Below the pieces are notes generated by a model. The model saw nothing but the letters and a program-made list of their open reading frames with translations, was not told the origin of the DNA and ran no database searches. Shown here piece after piece: positions 1-10,133 of a stretch of 64,000 nt of DNA. This DNA is from Vibrio cincinnatiensis DSM 19608. Lineage in GTDB: Bacteria > Pseudomonadota > Gammaproteobacteria > Enterobacterales > Vibrionaceae. The number at the start of each line of letters is the position of its first letter. The first letter of the stretch is position 1. Made by a program: the position numbers and the translations under genes. The stretch spans positions 62,001 through 126,000 of the forward strand of contig NZ_FUXB01000010.1 in NCBI RefSeq assembly GCF_900167345.1, read 5' to 3'.

Positions 1-747
1 GATGGTATCGGCAGGCAAAGGCCCGATCAGATTAATACCTTCTTGCTGACGCAGTTTTTCCAAGGTTGGGGTTATGGTGTCGATCTCTTCGTGACCAAGA
101 ACACCATCTTCTCCCGCATGTGGATTGAGACCGCAGACATAGATCGTGGGTTGTTCAATCGCAAACTTCTCAACTAAGTCCTTGTGGAGAATATGAATAA
201 TTTTTTCTAACCGTTCAGAAGTGACCGCTTTAGATACATAAGCGAGCGGGATATGCGTTGTGACCAAAGCGACACGAAGCCCCTCTGTTGCCAGCATCAT
301 GACCACCAGCGGCGTATTTGATTGCTCGGCAAAAAACTCAGTATGACCACTAAATGCCACACCAGCTCGGTTAATCACCCCTTTATGTACAGGGCCGGTG
401 ACAATAGCATCAAATTCATTATTCATACAGCCTAAAGCGGCTCTTTCTAATGTTTTTAGTACATAATGACCATTGGCTTCGTTGAGCTCTCCTGGAATCG
501 CCGTTTCAGCTAACGCTATGTGTTCTACGACCAAAGAACCGGCTTGTTGAGGGCTAGGTGCTTGGGTTGGGTCATAGTCAATAAGTTCAACAGGAATGCC
601 TAAACGCTGAGCTCTATGCATGAGCATGGCTTTATCTGCACAGACCACGACTTGATGAGGCCAATTCTCTTTTGAAAGATCAAGCACCAAATCCGGGCCG
701 ATACCTGCAGGTTCTCCAGCGGTGACAACAATACGTTTAATCGTCAT
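1..747 (-). CDS. pdxA: 4-hydroxythreonine-4-phosphate dehydrogenase, 3' part beyond the window
   Basis: PdxA oxidises 4-phosphohydroxy-L-threonine; the product decarboxylates and feeds pyridoxal 5'-phosphate synthesis in the cytoplasm. The first 249 codons are present, starting at an ATG at 747 and running off the left edge; the family is about 330 residues long, so roughly 80 C-terminal residues are missing. Visible family signatures are the N-terminal AGEPAGIGP segment, the [10 protein letters not shown] stretch and GHTEFFAE. The gene overlaps the end of surA by 11 bp, so the two are probably cotranscribed and translationally coupled (lptD-surA-pdxA), as in other gammaproteobacteria. The sequence is intact within the window. 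Identification is secure. Confidence 0.95.
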   Translation of the reverse strand, partial: MTIKRIVVTAGEPAGIGPDLVLDLSKENWPHQVVVCADKAMLMHRAQRLGIPVELIDYDPTQAPSPQQAGSLVVEHIALAETAIPGELNEANGHYVLKTLERAALGCMNNEFDAIVTGPVHKGVINRAGVAFSGHTEFFAEQSNTPLVVMMLATEGLRVALVTTHIPLAYVSKAVTSERLEKIIHILHKDLVEKFAIEQPTIYVCGLNPHAGEDGVLGHEEIDTITPTLEKLRQQEGINLIGPLPADTI

Positions 748-2032
748 CTTGAGTGTCCTGTAAAACTTCTACGAAAGCGGCAGCTCGCAATTCTTGTAGC
801 CAAGCGCTGGCTTCTTCATTGAATTTTCGGTTAAACAAAATACGGTAGGCGCGGTTTTTTAAAGCGGCATCGGTACGATCGACATTACGGCGATCAAGCA
901 CTTCTACAATATGCCATCCATGCACGGTTTTAAAAGGCTGGCTAATGCTTCCTACTGCGAGTGTTTCAACTTGGTGTTTAAATTCAGGTACGTAGAGATC
1001 TGGCGTTTGATAGCCTAGCTCACCATTTTGTGCTGCCGAACCGGGATCTTGGCTGTATTGTTGGGCCAATTCCGCAAAAGTGGCTTCACCAGCATGAATG
1101 CGGCGAATAAATTCTTCTAACTGTTTCTGCGCCCCTTCATCACTTAAGATGATGGTTGGTTTGACCAATATATGACGAGCATTCACTTCGGTTACCGCAA
1201 CGGTTTCCAACCCTTTTACATCGTCGATTTTTAGAATGTGAAAACCGACACCACTACGAAATGGGCCTATGATGCTGCCTTTATTCTGCATTTTTATCTG
1301 ATCAGCAAAAATCGTCGGCATCTCTTCTTTTCGCATCCACCCCCAATCACCCCCTTGTAGCGCTTTTGGACCTTTGGAGTAAGTGAGTGCTAAGGTGCTG
1401 AAATTCGCGCCATTATTGAGTTCTTCAATCAGTTTATTGGCCAGTTCTTCAACCTGTGCTTTTTCTTGCCCTTCGTTAAAGCGTAGCTGAATGTGACTAA
1501 TTTTATACTGAACGGTTGCATTGGTTTCTTGGGCAAGTAATTCAGCCAGCGTTTCCACTTCTGCGGGAATGATGTTAATTCGGCGACGAACTAACGCATT
1601 TCGAGCTTCACTGGCCGCGATTTCCTTTCTAACTTGTTCACGGAATTCAGCATAGGTTAACCCTTCTTCTACGATGGATGTTCGAAGCTGTTCTGGTGTT
1701 TTCTGATTATTATGTGCGATTTCTACAATGGCATCATTTAAACGGTTATCATCAATGCGTACCCCAATGCGATCCGCTTCTTGTTGTTGGAGAGCTTCAA
1801 TAATTAACTTCTCGCTCACTTGCTCGCGCAATATATTTTCTGATGGAAGGGGTTGTTGGTTTTGTCTGGCATTGGCTTTAACCGTTAATAGCGCACTATC
1901 AATCTCACTTTGTAAAATAACGCCACTATTGACGATAATGGCGACACGATCTAATTCAATCGGCTGAGCGAGTAAGGAGGTTGTGCCCAGTAAAGTGACT
2001 AACGTGCATAATGCGGGGGTCCACAATTTCAT
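737..2032 (-). CDS. surA: Periplasmic peptidyl-prolyl isomerase/chaperone SurA
   Basis: SurA escorts unfolded outer-membrane beta-barrel proteins across the periplasm to the BAM complex. The chosen start is the ATG at 2032 (431 aa), because it gives a typical Sec signal peptide ([15 protein letters not shown]..., probable cleavage after LLA) and has an AGGA Shine-Dalgarno about 8 bases upstream; the reading frame stays open for 11 more codons upstream, but those would spoil the signal peptide. An N-terminal chaperone domain is followed by two parvulin-type domains, at about 173-275 and 281-385, each with the expected HIQLRF or HILVKP opening. The gene lies 46 bp after lptD and overlaps pdxA, which fits the conserved lptD-surA-pdxA operon. 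Confidence 0.95.
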   Translation of the reverse strand: MKLWTPALCTLVTLLGTTSLLAQPIELDRVAIIVNSGVILQSEIDSALLTVKANARQNQQPLPSENILREQVSEKLIIEALQQQEADRIGVRIDDNRLNDAIVEIAHNNQKTPEQLRTSIVEEGLTYAEFREQVRKEIAASEARNALVRRRINIIPAEVETLAELLAQETNATVQYKISHIQLRFNEGQEKAQVEELANKLIEELNNGANFSTLALTYSKGPKALQGGDWGWMRKEEMPTIFADQIKMQNKGSIIGPFRSGVGFHILKIDDVKGLETVAVTEVNARHILVKPTIILSDEGAQKQLEEFIRRIHAGEATFAELAQQYSQDPGSAAQNGELGYQTPDLYVPEFKHQVETLAVGSISQPFKTVHGWHIVEVLDRRNVDRTDAALKNRAYRILFNRKFNEEASAWLQELRAAAFVEVLQDTQDDD

Positions 2033-2078
2033 TCCATGTCCTATCAAAATCGATGAGCCTAACAAGCTAGGCTCGTCA

Positions 2079-4430
2079 TTAGTTATTCAAAAAGAAAGGG
2101 CGGCCATAGCCGAGTGAGTTACTTGACCCTTTAGTACTGGTCATACTTTCACTAGATCCCACATTTGTACCAAAGCCAATAATACCAATATTAAAACTAA
2201 AGTTATTTTCATATTCAGGGCTGGCATGGGGATCAGTAATGAAATCACCTTTCCAACTTTTTAGCTGGTTACTATAAGCAAAACCCATATACCAGCAGTC
2301 AGAGGTATAGCGTAAACCCACTAACCATTCGAGTGCTTCTTTCGTGGTCGTATCATAAAAATATTGTCCATTCACCTGCCATTTTGAGGTGAGTCGATAA
2401 CCACCGAGTAAGCCAACTTGTGAGATACCCTCTTTAGTAATTCGGTTTACGGGAATGGTATCTCCCACCGTGTTCTCAATATATTCTTTAGTGACGTAGC
2501 GGTAGTTTGTTTGTAGATAACCATCCGTAAAACGGTATTCTAACGTGCTATTGGCTAACTGCATGGCACTGGTATCGACATCGTACTGAATCCCCCCATG
2601 ATAGAAGAGGTAGTCATCATAGTTAAAGTCCATTTCTATCGCCCAAGCGGAATAACTGCTTTGCGATTCTTCCGCTTCTGGCTCTGATAAATTGCTGGCT
2701 TTTAGACTCTTATCTAGATAAAAAATCTGTCCAAAGGCGATATTTAACCGTTCTTTATATTGATCATCAAAGAAACGAGTGGATGCACCATAGCTGATCT
2801 GGTTGGCCGGAGCGATATAGTCAACACTGCTGTATTTACGGCTACGGAACAAACCATAGTAGTCGGTTTGTAATAGCGTTGTATCATACAGTGCTATCTT
2901 TTTTTGATCTTCTTTGGGGACATACAAGTATTGAATTTGTGGTTCCAGCGTTTGAGTATAGTTATTAAAGACCACCGTATCGCGTTCAAGAATAATGCTT
3001 GCGTGGCTTCTAAACTCAGGAATAACTCGTGTTACTTCTTCCTCAAGATCTTGATAATCACTACTGGTTACGCCAGCTAAGTCTTGTTTATAGTATGTGC
3101 CAAGAACGCGAGCTTCGGTTGTCCATGTGCCCCAAGTGTTACCCATAGGGATGGCGATGCCAGGTTCGATATGAACACGAGTCGCTGAAGGTTTGCCAGA
3201 TGCATCAGTTTCAAAGCGGGAAATATGGCTTTTTAGATCCAAGTCTAGGTAGCGTAACACTTCGGGAGCATAGTAATTAAAAGCAATTTGAGGCATTAAT
3301 CGATAGGGTTGGTTATCTCCGGTGGTTAATACCTGAAAATCTCTAGCCAACAATGAAGCATCCCATGACGTACTCCGGTAAGAGACTCGCCCTTGTTGGA
3401 TCAGTTGCCCATCTTCACGATGACCCACACCAGAGCTGAGGTCTGAGAAATATTCAATGTCACTCACCCGAGAGTAGTCGAAATCAAATTTCCATGCTTG
3501 CTGATAAATGCCACTGTGTTTGTATTGGAAAGCCCAGCGATCGCCTTTTTCTGGGTGTAGGCTATCATCGGGTAAATATTCGGCTTTGATATCACCTTGG
3601 CCAAATTCTGTCAGATAACGAAAAAGTGTATTCAATTGCGTTCCACGGTTTTCCATATAACGCACCGTCGTTTCTAGGTCATAGTCTGGCGCTAGATTCC
3701 AATAAAACGGTATTGCGGTTTCAAAACCATCACGTGAACCGTATGAAAAACTAGGGTAAAGAAAACCTGTTTTACGTGTATCTCCAATGGGAACCGTAAG
3801 GTAAGGCAAATAGAAAATAGGAATATTTTGCACTTCTAAACGAGGGTTATAAAACGTGGCTTGTTCTTCATTTTGATCGACATCGATACTGGATGCTCGA
3901 AGCCGCCAAGCATTATCTCCTTCAGGACACGAAGTGATGGAGCCATCTTCAATTTCATACACGGCTTTCCCCGTTTTGGAAATGTAAGCAGCATGTCCTC
4001 GGCCGGGCTGACATAGGAATTGATATTGCGTATTTTCCAGTGTCATTTGATCCGTATTTAAGTTATTAGTGGCGCGATCTGAGGTTGTTTTTACTTGGCC
4101 GTCACTAAATTTAACGTTGCCTTCTGCAATTACAATGTTGTCTTGTTGATGTAAGGTTACACTGTTGGCATGGATCTGTTTCTGCCCCTGAACGACCACT
4201 ACATTACCTGAATAGGTTGCTCGTTCACCACTAATTGCTTCTAGCTTATCCGCTTCGACATTGATAGGCTGTGCGTTCGGATTTTCCGATTCAGGTTGGT
4301 TAACTAAGCATTGATCGATAGTGGGCAGTTCCTGCACACTTTTATCCACCGTGGCTTCTGCTTGAGTCTGTGGCGCAAAGAGCGCGGCGCTAATGGAAGC
4401 GGCTAAAAACGTGCGGGAAAAACGTGACAT
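2079..4430 (-). CDS. lptD: LPS-assembly outer membrane protein LptD
   Basis: LptD forms, with the lipoprotein LptE, the translocon that inserts lipopolysaccharide into the outer leaflet. The 783-aa product (E. coli LptD is 784 aa) has a signal peptide ending near residue 24 (QTQA-EA), an LptA-like beta-jellyroll domain at about 50-160 (repeating [14 protein letters not shown] strands) and a large C-terminal beta-barrel rich in alternating aromatic residues. I count cysteines at 41, 140, 168 and 712. In E. coli the C-terminal disulfide partners are an adjacent Cys pair; here only one is present (DCWYMG). The gene is divergent from djlA and heads the lptD-surA-pdxA operon. Confidence 0.95.
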   Translation of the reverse strand: MSRFSRTFLAASISAALFAPQTQAEATVDKSVQELPTIDQCLVNQPESENPNAQPINVEADKLEAISGERATYSGNVVVVQGQKQIHANSVTLHQQDNIVIAEGNVKFSDGQVKTTSDRATNNLNTDQMTLENTQYQFLCQPGRGHAAYISKTGKAVYEIEDGSITSCPEGDNAWRLRASSIDVDQNEEQATFYNPRLEVQNIPIFYLPYLTVPIGDTRKTGFLYPSFSYGSRDGFETAIPFYWNLAPDYDLETTVRYMENRGTQLNTLFRYLTEFGQGDIKAEYLPDDSLHPEKGDRWAFQYKHSGIYQQAWKFDFDYSRVSDIEYFSDLSSGVGHREDGQLIQQGRVSYRSTSWDASLLARDFQVLTTGDNQPYRLMPQIAFNYYAPEVLRYLDLDLKSHISRFETDASGKPSATRVHIEPGIAIPMGNTWGTWTTEARVLGTYYKQDLAGVTSSDYQDLEEEVTRVIPEFRSHASIILERDTVVFNNYTQTLEPQIQYLYVPKEDQKKIALYDTTLLQTDYYGLFRSRKYSSVDYIAPANQISYGASTRFFDDQYKERLNIAFGQIFYLDKSLKASNLSEPEAEESQSSYSAWAIEMDFNYDDYLFYHGGIQYDVDTSAMQLANSTLEYRFTDGYLQTNYRYVTKEYIENTVGDTIPVNRITKEGISQVGLLGGYRLTSKWQVNGQYFYDTTTKEALEWLVGLRYTSDCWYMGFAYSNQLKSWKGDFITDPHASPEYENNFSFNIGIIGFGTNVGSSESMTSTKGSSNSLGYGRPFFLNN

Positions 4431-4577
4431 CGAGTTGTACTATCCTGTTGAGCTTGTTTGATTCCGACTTTAGGAGTGATAAGTCAATAAAATGTTCCCT
4501 ATCATAAAGGAATTTAACGCTCCCGGCACTATCAGACCACAGCACACCTAAAAAATTCATAGATTGAGAGCACATAA

Positions 4578-5447
4578 ATGCATATTTTTGGCAAAATATT
4601 TGGCGCTTTCTTCGGCTTCCTGTTTGGAGGACCGTTTGGCGCAGTCTTTGGCTTTTTCCTTGGCCATCAATTTGATAAAGCCCGTCAGCGCAGCCAGAAC
4701 CCATTTGCTACAGGGGGCTTTAATTCCTCTGGTCCCAGCCAGTCAGAGCGACAAGAGGAATTTTTTAAAGCCGCATTTGCAGTGATGGGACATGTAGCAA
4801 AAGCGAAAGGGCAGGTGACGCAACAAGAAATCCACCTTGCAAGTGTAATGATGGATCGCATGAATTTGCATGGTGAGCAACGTCGCGCTGCACAAGAGGC
4901 TTTTCGTGAAGGGAAAGAGGCGGACTTTCCACTGCAAGAAACATTAGAGAATGTACGTTTTTTTACCGGTGGTCGGTTTGATTTATTACAGTTCTTCCTT
5001 GAACTTCAAATTTCAGCGGCTTTCGCTGATGGTGATTTACATCCTAGTGAACGGCAGGTTCTACATAAAATTGCGCAGGGGCTGGGTTTTTCTTCAGAGC
5101 AGTTAGAACGTCGATTACGTATGCAAGAAGCGGCCTTTCGTTTTCAATCCGCTGGTGGCTTTAGTGGGGGGTTTGGCAGCGAACAGCATCGCCATTCTGG
5201 TTCGGGGCAATGGCAACAAGCAAGCAGTCGAAATCGATTAGCGGATGCTTTTTCTGTGTTAGGTGTCAGTGAAGATGCCGATGCAAAAGAGATTAAGCGA
5301 GCTTACCGTAAATTAATGAATGAACATCACCCAGATAAGCTAATGGCAAAAGGGTTACCGCCTGAGATGATGAATATGGCGAAAGAAAAATCACAAGAAA
5401 TCCAACATGCTTATGATCTGATAAAAAAAGAGAAGGGCATTAAGTAA
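4578..5447 (+). CDS. djlA: Co-chaperone DjlA, membrane-anchored J-domain protein
   Basis: DjlA is an inner-membrane co-chaperone that stimulates DnaK and is linked in E. coli to envelope stress and capsule signalling. The 289-aa product has a short Gly/Phe-rich N-terminal membrane segment (about 5-30), a TerB-like helical domain (about 55-190), a Gly/Ser/Gln-rich linker, and a C-terminal J domain from about 222 with the HPD tripeptide at 251-253. It is divergent from lptD across 147 bp. A hairpin ending in a T tract follows at about 5484-5522. The start ATG has only a weak GAGAG-type ribosome site, but the hydrophobic segment begins right after it. Confidence 0.95.
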   Translation: MHIFGKIFGAFFGFLFGGPFGAVFGFFLGHQFDKARQRSQNPFATGGFNSSGPSQSERQEEFFKAAFAVMGHVAKAKGQVTQQEIHLASVMMDRMNLHGEQRRAAQEAFREGKEADFPLQETLENVRFFTGGRFDLLQFFLELQISAAFADGDLHPSERQVLHKIAQGLGFSSEQLERRLRMQEAAFRFQSAGGFSGGFGSEQHRHSGSGQWQQASSRNRLADAFSVLGVSEDADAKEIKRAYRKLMNEHHPDKLMAKGLPPEMMNMAKEKSQEIQHAYDLIKKEKGIK

Positions 5448-5483
5448 CGGACAACGGAAAGTTTTACTCATTCCCCCGATAAC

Positions 5484-5522
5484 GCTGAGAAAGGGCATCG
5501 GGGATGGCCGTTCTCAGCTTTT
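5484..5522 (+). terminator. Rho-independent terminator of djlA
   Basis: Arms GCTGAGAA (5484-5491) and TTCTCAGC (5511-5518) are followed by TTTTC. A second possible pairing, CCCCGAT (5474-5480) with ATCGGGG (5498-5504), overlaps the first and could compete with it. Confidence 0.6.
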
Positions 5523-5527
5523 CAGAG

Positions 5528-5561
5528 CAAAAAAAAATCCCAGTCATTGACTGGGATTTAA
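5528..5561 (-). terminator. Terminator of tRNA array 1
   Basis: Immediately downstream of the last tRNA-Asn on the minus strand. A near-perfect hairpin (AATCCCAGTCA/TGACTGGGATT, 5536-5558) is followed by a run of T in the direction of transcription. An almost identical hairpin closes the second tRNA array at 8119-8150. Confidence 0.85.
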
Positions 5562-5565
5562 AATT

Positions 5566-5641
5566 TGGCTCCTCCTGCTGGGCTCGAACCAGCGACCTGC
5601 GGATTAACAGTCCGTCGCTCTACCAACTGAGCTAAGGAGGA
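5566..5641 (-). tRNA. tRNA-Asn(GTT)
   Basis: A complete 76-nt cloverleaf with encoded CCA. The acceptor stem TCCTCCT pairs with AGGAGGA, and the anticodon loop reads CTGTTAA (anticodon GTT). It is the last gene of array 1, directly before the terminator, and identical to the copy at 5766-5841. Confidence 0.97.
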
Positions 5642-5652
5642 ATAAATTTTTA

Positions 5653-5729
<77 letters not shown>

Positions 5730-5765
5730 TAATTAAACAAGGTAGTTACCCTATTTAATAAGATT

Positions 5766-5841
5766 TGGCTCCTCCTGCTGGGCTCGAACCAGCGACCTGC
5801 GGATTAACAGTCCGTCGCTCTACCAACTGAGCTAAGGAGGA
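5766..5841 (-). tRNA. tRNA-Asn(GTT)
   Basis: 76 nt with encoded CCA, anticodon GTT. Same sequence as the copies at 5566-5641 and 8157-8232. Confidence 0.97.
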
Positions 5842-5858
5842 ACAAACTTTTAGATAAA

Positions 5859-5934
<76 letters not shown>

Positions 5935-5986
5935 GCATATTTATCTTTTCATGGTATCGGTATCGCACCCATACTCATTTGAATAA

Positions 5987-6062
5987 TGGTGCCTCGAGGC
6001 GGAATCGAACCACCGACACGAGGATTTTCAATCCTCTGCTCTACCGACTGAGCTATCGAGGC
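5987..6062 (-). tRNA. tRNA-Phe(GAA)
   Basis: 76 nt with encoded CCA; acceptor GCCTCGA/TCGAGGC; anticodon GAA in TTGAAAA. It is the first gene of array 1 and follows the promoter at 6073-6101. Confidence 0.97.
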
Positions 6063-6072
6063 AACGGGGTGT

Positions 6073-6101
6073 ATTAAACGAGTTTTCCGATCCTTCGTCA
6101 A
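6073..6101 (-). promoter_or_regulatory. Promoter of tRNA array 1
   Basis: On the minus strand TTGACG (complement of 6096-6101) and TTTAAT (6073-6078) are separated by 17 bp. A GC-rich CACCCCG follows the -10, the discriminator type typical of stable-RNA promoters under stringent control. The same elements with the same spacing precede array 2. Confidence 0.8.
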
Positions 6102-6248
6102 CAGTAAAATGCAAAAAAAAACTCGTTTGGTGATTTTCTATACTTAGTAGGCTGTTTTTGCTCATTTGGGATGGAAAAAGCTAAGAAAATTGAGGGGTAA
6201 AGATAAACTGGACTCTAGCAAAGTATTCTTCATTTTTTACTGTCAAAG

Positions 6249-6281
6249 ACAATAAAGGCGTATTCGGTACGCCTTTATTGT
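6249..6281 (-). terminator. Terminator of the chemoreceptor gene
   Basis: Perfect 14-bp arms (6249-6262 and 6268-6281) with a 5-nt loop lie 26 bp beyond the stop codon of the chemoreceptor gene. The arms end in A/T-rich sequence on both sides, so the hairpin could act in either direction. Confidence 0.7.
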
Positions 6282-6307
6282 TATCAAGAGAAGAAAGGAA
6301 GAGGGCG

Positions 6308-7942
6308 TTATCTTACGGTATTTTTAATGCTGAATTTACTTAACCATTGCTCAAGTTCATGAGCTAAACGAGTCAAGGTTCGGGTGCTTTGATGGCTTTC
6401 GATCACGACATGGCTTAAATCCGTACCACTTTGCTCAATCATGTTGATGCGTTGAGAAATATCATCACTCACTTGTGTTTGTTCTGCGGCTGCCGTGGCA
6501 ATTTGGTGGCTCATGGAGGAGATACTTTCCAGAGCGCTAACAATTAACCCTAATGCTGCTGAGGCATTTTCTGATTCTGTTACCGTGCTTTGGCTCGTTT
6601 GTGCGCAGATCTGCATACTGTCAATCGCATGACGAGAGCCAGATTGGAGGTTTTGGATCATTTGTTGAATTTCTTTCGTACTGGTTTGAGTTCGTCCTGC
6701 AAGGTTACGAACTTCATCGGCGACCACTGCAAAGCCTCGACCTTGCTCACCAGCCCGGGCGGCTTCAATCGCTGCATTCAGAGCCAGTAAATTGGTTTGT
6801 TCGGCAATATCACCAATCACATTGAGGACTTGAGCAATATTGTTCACCTCATTATCAAGTTCGAGCACAGCCTGGCTAGCCGTTTGTAGTTGATCAGCAA
6901 GCCCTTGAATATTACCTACAGCATTATGGATAAGTTGTTGTGTTTGTTGGCTTTGCTTGTCTGCTTCATCGGTATTTAATGCCGTGTCTTGTGCTGAATG
7001 AGCCACTTGGGTTGCGGAAGAGGCCATCTCTGTCATCGCGGTTGCGATCATTTCTGTTGATTGTTGCTGAGTTTCTGTCAGAGCCGCAATTGAGTGGGAG
7101 CGTTTTTCGACTTCCGATAATTCTCCCCGTAAAGCCATCATTGATGCCTCTAAGTTTTGGACCAACTGAGCTAAAGAAAGGCTCATTTGTTGTACTGCAC
7201 CATAAATACTGTCTTTGGGAGCTTGTTGTGTAAATTGAGTATAAATATCACCATCAGCGACCGCTTGTACTGCATTTCGTACATCGTTAGGTTCTCCACC
7301 AAGCAGTGCCAGTATTTTTCGAATCGCGTAAACGAGGATAAGGAAAATCCCCCCCGCAATGGCAAAACAGAGAGCAACTTGCCACTGTGCGGTTGACCAA
7401 AAACGGGCATTAGCTTCATTAAACCCAATACCGGTTCCCACCACCCAGCCCCAATAAGGGGTTTTTTGGGCAATCGAGAGTTTTTCTTCGATAGAGCCAT
7501 CAGCTTGTTTTTGTGTCCAAGTATATTCCACAAGCTGTGAACGCTTATTGGCAAGAACATCTTGAATCAGTTTGCCCACACTGTTGCCTTGCCCATCTTT
7601 AAAATCGTGGAAACTGGTCCCATGAAGTTGAGGATCGAGAGGGGCGGCAATAAACATCATGTCTTTATCTGCGACATACACGTATTCGTTATCTTTATAG
7701 ATGTTATTACGCATCAAACGCGTTGCTAATGCTTTTGCTTCGGTTTCTGATAACTTCCCTTCTTGAGACATCTTCTCTACTTCCAGCAGAATATTGTAAG
7801 CACTTTGGAAGTGTTCTGTGACGCGCGCTTTATTGTCAAGGTTACTGGCAACTCGTAGTGTCCAAAGCCCTGTCGCAGTGAGAGCAAGCAAGGCAATTAA
7901 GATAATTCCTGATAAAAAATAAGATTGAGTTTTCAGTTTCAT
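6308..7942 (-). CDS. Methyl-accepting chemotaxis protein with single Cache domain
   Basis: A transmembrane chemoreceptor that signals through CheW/CheA. The 544-aa product has TM1 at about 8-28, a periplasmic region at about 35-180 resembling the small Cache (sCache_2) fold ([18 protein letters not shown]), TM2 at about 187-207, a HAMP-like linker and a long coiled-coil signalling domain. The highly conserved hairpin tip reads [19 protein letters not shown]. The ligand cannot be told from sequence. No pentapeptide CheR tether (NWETF-like) is present at the C terminus. The gene has a GAGGGTG ribosome site and its own terminator, and stands alone between two tRNA arrays, an arrangement I recall also from V. 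cholerae. Confidence 0.93.
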   Translation of the reverse strand: MKLKTQSYFLSGIILIALLALTATGLWTLRVASNLDNKARVTEHFQSAYNILLEVEKMSQEGKLSETEAKALATRLMRNNIYKDNEYVYVADKDMMFIAAPLDPQLHGTSFHDFKDGQGNSVGKLIQDVLANKRSQLVEYTWTQKQADGSIEEKLSIAQKTPYWGWVVGTGIGFNEANARFWSTAQWQVALCFAIAGGIFLILVYAIRKILALLGGEPNDVRNAVQAVADGDIYTQFTQQAPKDSIYGAVQQMSLSLAQLVQNLEASMMALRGELSEVEKRSHSIAALTETQQQSTEMIATAMTEMASSATQVAHSAQDTALNTDEADKQSQQTQQLIHNAVGNIQGLADQLQTASQAVLELDNEVNNIAQVLNVIGDIAEQTNLLALNAAIEAARAGEQGRGFAVVADEVRNLAGRTQTSTKEIQQMIQNLQSGSRHAIDSMQICAQTSQSTVTESENASAALGLIVSALESISSMSHQIATAAAEQTQVSDDISQRINMIEQSGTDLSHVVIESHQSTRTLTRLAHELEQWLSKFSIKNTVR

Positions 7943-8118
7943 ATGCCACCCTCAAGCGATATTGAAGAATATTATTATGATTAAATTACAATAATATCAG
8001 CATAGAGCAAGTGAGGAGCGCAGGATATGAGGAAGTTAGTAAACTATGACAGGGATTAAATTTTTTACTCGAAAAAAGTGGTTGTTGTAGAAAGAAACAT
8101 CGAAAAGGTGAGGCGGAC

Positions 8119-8150
8119 AAAAAAGAAAACCCAGTCAATGACTGGGTTTT
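8119..8150 (-). terminator. Terminator of tRNA array 2
   Basis: AAAACCCAGTC...GACTGGGTTTT hairpin followed by a T-rich tract on the minus strand, directly after tRNA-Asn. It is nearly the same hairpin as the one closing array 1. Confidence 0.85.
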
Positions 8151-8156
8151 GAATAG

Positions 8157-8232
8157 TGGCTCCTCCTGCTGGGCTCGAACCAGCGACCTGCGGATTAACA
8201 GTCCGTCGCTCTACCAACTGAGCTAAGGAGGA
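8157..8232 (-). tRNA. tRNA-Asn(GTT)
   Basis: 76 nt with encoded CCA, anticodon GTT. The sequence matches the two Asn copies in array 1. Last gene of array 2. Confidence 0.97.
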
Positions 8233-8244
8233 ACAGCTTTAATA

Positions 8245-8320
8245 TGGTGCCTCGAGGCGGAATCGAACCACCGACACGAGGATTTTCAATCCTCTGCTCT
8301 ACCGACTGAGCTATCGAGGC
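8245..8320 (-). tRNA. tRNA-Phe(GAA)
   Basis: 76 nt with encoded CCA, acceptor GCCTCGA/TCGAGGC, anticodon GAA. It matches the array 1 Phe gene, and lies between the damaged Thr copy and Asn. Confidence 0.97.
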
Positions 8321-8327
8321 AATGGCA

Positions 8328-8403
<76 letters not shown>

Positions 8404-8452
8404 GCACTTAATCTATTGCTTGTTGTTGCGATTGCACCAACAATAAAATTCG

Positions 8453-8528
8453 TGGTGCCCGGAGGCGGAATCGAACCACCGACACGAGGATTTTCAATCC
8501 TCTGCTCTACCGACTGAGCTATCCGGGC
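8453..8528 (-). tRNA. tRNA-Phe(GAA), variant acceptor stem
   Basis: 76 nt with encoded CCA. The acceptor stem is GCCCGGA/TCCGGGC in place of GCCTCGA/TCGAGGC, with compensating changes on both sides. The anticodon GAA and the rest are as in the other Phe copies. First gene of array 2. Confidence 0.97.
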
Positions 8529-8539
8529 AACGGAGCGCT

Positions 8540-8568
8540 ATTAAACGGATTTTCCTTCTCTGCGTCAA
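8540..8568 (-). promoter_or_regulatory. Promoter of tRNA array 2
   Basis: Minus-strand TTGACG (8563-8568) and TTTAAT (8540-8545) with a 17-bp spacer and a GC-containing discriminator (AGCGCTCCG). The hexamers and spacing are those of the array 1 promoter at 6073-6101. Confidence 0.8.
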
Positions 8569-8636
8569 CTGGTTTTTATAAAAAAACGGAAAAATCGATT
8601 CAAACGTCGTTATTTTAGACAATTTAGTGATTTTTC

Positions 8637-9767
8637 TTATTTTTTATTAAAATCCTGTTTATAACGAGTCACTTTTTCAAGGTAGCGTCTGGCTTCTGCA
8701 TTTGGGTGTTTTTGGGTTAAGGCCCAATAAACTTGGTTGGGCTGCAGAGCGTTGAGATTTTTCATGGCACGCTGCCTATCGCTATGAAACGTGCGTAAAA
8801 CCCCACCAGTGCCTCCGTTGTAGGCTGAAATCATACTGTATTCTAAAGAAAGCGGTTGCTTTACCTCTTTTAAATAACGATTTTTGAGTAGATAAAAGTA
8901 GGCGGTGCCCGTATCAATATTATTTTCAGGGTTAAACAGATATTCTGGTGACGGCTCTCCAGAACGATTTTTGACTAAATTAAAAACGTCGCGCCCTGCG
9001 GTTTTAGGCACAATCTGCATTAACCCATAAGCGTTGGCCCAACTGACCGCATAAGGGTTAAAGCTGCTTTCTGTTTTGATGATCGCATAGATCAAATCTT
9101 CTGGAATATCGTATTTACGTGATGCTCGGCGCACAATATCGGAGTATTGATAGCTGCGGATCTGCATTTGATCTTCAACCATCGGGATTTCCACGTAATA
9201 GGATTTTTTAAAATCGACTTGCTTTACTTTGAGGTGATTCGCAATTAAATAATCAGCAAAACGATTGGCGCGCCAGCTCCACTGGATCGGTTGTTTATCT
9301 TGATCAAGCACCTGTTGATACAAAAAGGGTTGCCCCTTTAATTCAATGTTTTTGGATGAAAAAAGGTCAACATTCGCCGGATCGTCTGGCGTTAATAGCG
9401 TGGTCATGATCGCTTTTTTCAAATGAGCTTTGGGATCGGTGGGGGAGATGGTTTCTACCAATATTTTCCCATCACTAAAGTTAACTTCGGTGCGGCTTAG
9501 GTAGTTATCTATGTATTTTACATAATTACTTTTGCCGGCCATTTTTACTTCTTTACGTCCCCAGCGCTTTTCAATATTGCCAGAAAAACTCTGGATCAGT
9601 GCATCCAGTGCGGCGGTATCTTTTTCAAATTGCCCGGGTAATTGAGCGAGATTTTTAGCAAACCGATTGGTTGGCTCATAATTCACATCGTAAATACTTT
9701 CGATAAACTCTCGACTACAGCCAACCAATAGCAGCAAAGTGGCGAAACAATAGAAATATTTTTTCAT
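8637..9767 (-). CDS. mltC: Membrane-bound lytic murein transglycosylase C
   Basis: MltC cleaves the MurNAc-GlcNAc bond of peptidoglycan, forming 1,6-anhydro ends, and sits on the inner face of the outer membrane. The ATG at 9767 is chosen (376 aa) because it gives a lipoprotein signal with lipobox LLVGC (Cys17); the frame is open 41 codons further upstream without sense. A DUF3393-like N-terminal domain is followed by an SLT domain from about 205, with the catalytic Glu233 in KTESSFNP and the AYGLMQIVP and YNGGTGG motifs. It is the last gene of a mutY-yggX-mltC set. A weak GGA ribosome site precedes the start. Confidence 0.94.
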   Translation of the reverse strand: MKKYFYCFATLLLLVGCSREFIESIYDVNYEPTNRFAKNLAQLPGQFEKDTAALDALIQSFSGNIEKRWGRKEVKMAGKSNYVKYIDNYLSRTEVNFSDGKILVETISPTDPKAHLKKAIMTTLLTPDDPANVDLFSSKNIELKGQPFLYQQVLDQDKQPIQWSWRANRFADYLIANHLKVKQVDFKKSYYVEIPMVEDQMQIRSYQYSDIVRRASRKYDIPEDLIYAIIKTESSFNPYAVSWANAYGLMQIVPKTAGRDVFNLVKNRSGEPSPEYLFNPENNIDTGTAYFYLLKNRYLKEVKQPLSLEYSMISAYNGGTGGVLRTFHSDRQRAMKNLNALQPNQVYWALTQKHPNAEARRYLEKVTRYKQDFNKK

Positions 9768-9837
9768 GCATTTTCCGGGCAAATATTGCGAGGAAATCAG
9801 GGCAATCGCCCAAATTTCCAACGTTGATCCATTAAGG

Positions 9838-10113
9838 TTATGCTTGGCTTGGTGGGGTATAGCCTTCAATATGAACCTCTTTTCCTTCAAAGAGGAAATT
9901 GACCATCTCTTGCTCCAGCAGTTTACGATGTTCAGGATCCATCATGTTGAGTTTCTTTTCGTTGATTAACATGGTTTGCTTGGTTTGCCATTGGGCCCAA
10001 GCTTCTTTAGAAATGTTATCGAAGATACGTTTTCCCAGCTCTCCTGGGTAAAGCTGAAAATCCAGACCGTCTGCTTCTTTTTGTAGGCGAGCACAAAATA
10101 CCGTGCGACTCAT
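9838..10113 (-). CDS. yggX: Probable Fe(2+)-trafficking protein YggX
   Basis: YggX is a small cytoplasmic protein linked to protection of Fe-S clusters and iron handling under oxidative stress. The product is 91 aa, the usual family length, with the conserved beginning [17 protein letters not shown], including Cys7, and the helical part [19 protein letters not shown]. It lies 20 bp after mutY and 70 bp before mltC on the same strand; the pairing with mutY is conserved in enterobacteria and vibrios and fits a role near the Fe-S enzyme MutY. AGAGGA lies 8 bases upstream of the ATG. Confidence 0.95.
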   Translation of the reverse strand: MSRTVFCARLQKEADGLDFQLYPGELGKRIFDNISKEAWAQWQTKQTMLINEKKLNMMDPEHRKLLEQEMVNFLFEGKEVHIEGYTPPSQA

Positions 10114-10133
10114 AATGATTTCCTCTTAATGAT

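Noticed and set aside
2033..2065. Earlier start for SurA
   Set aside because: The extension precedes a canonical signal peptide and the later ATG has a Shine-Dalgarno.
4390..4704. Open frame on the minus strand between lptD and djlA
   Set aside because: Overlaps both genes, no family features, no ribosome site; chance frame.
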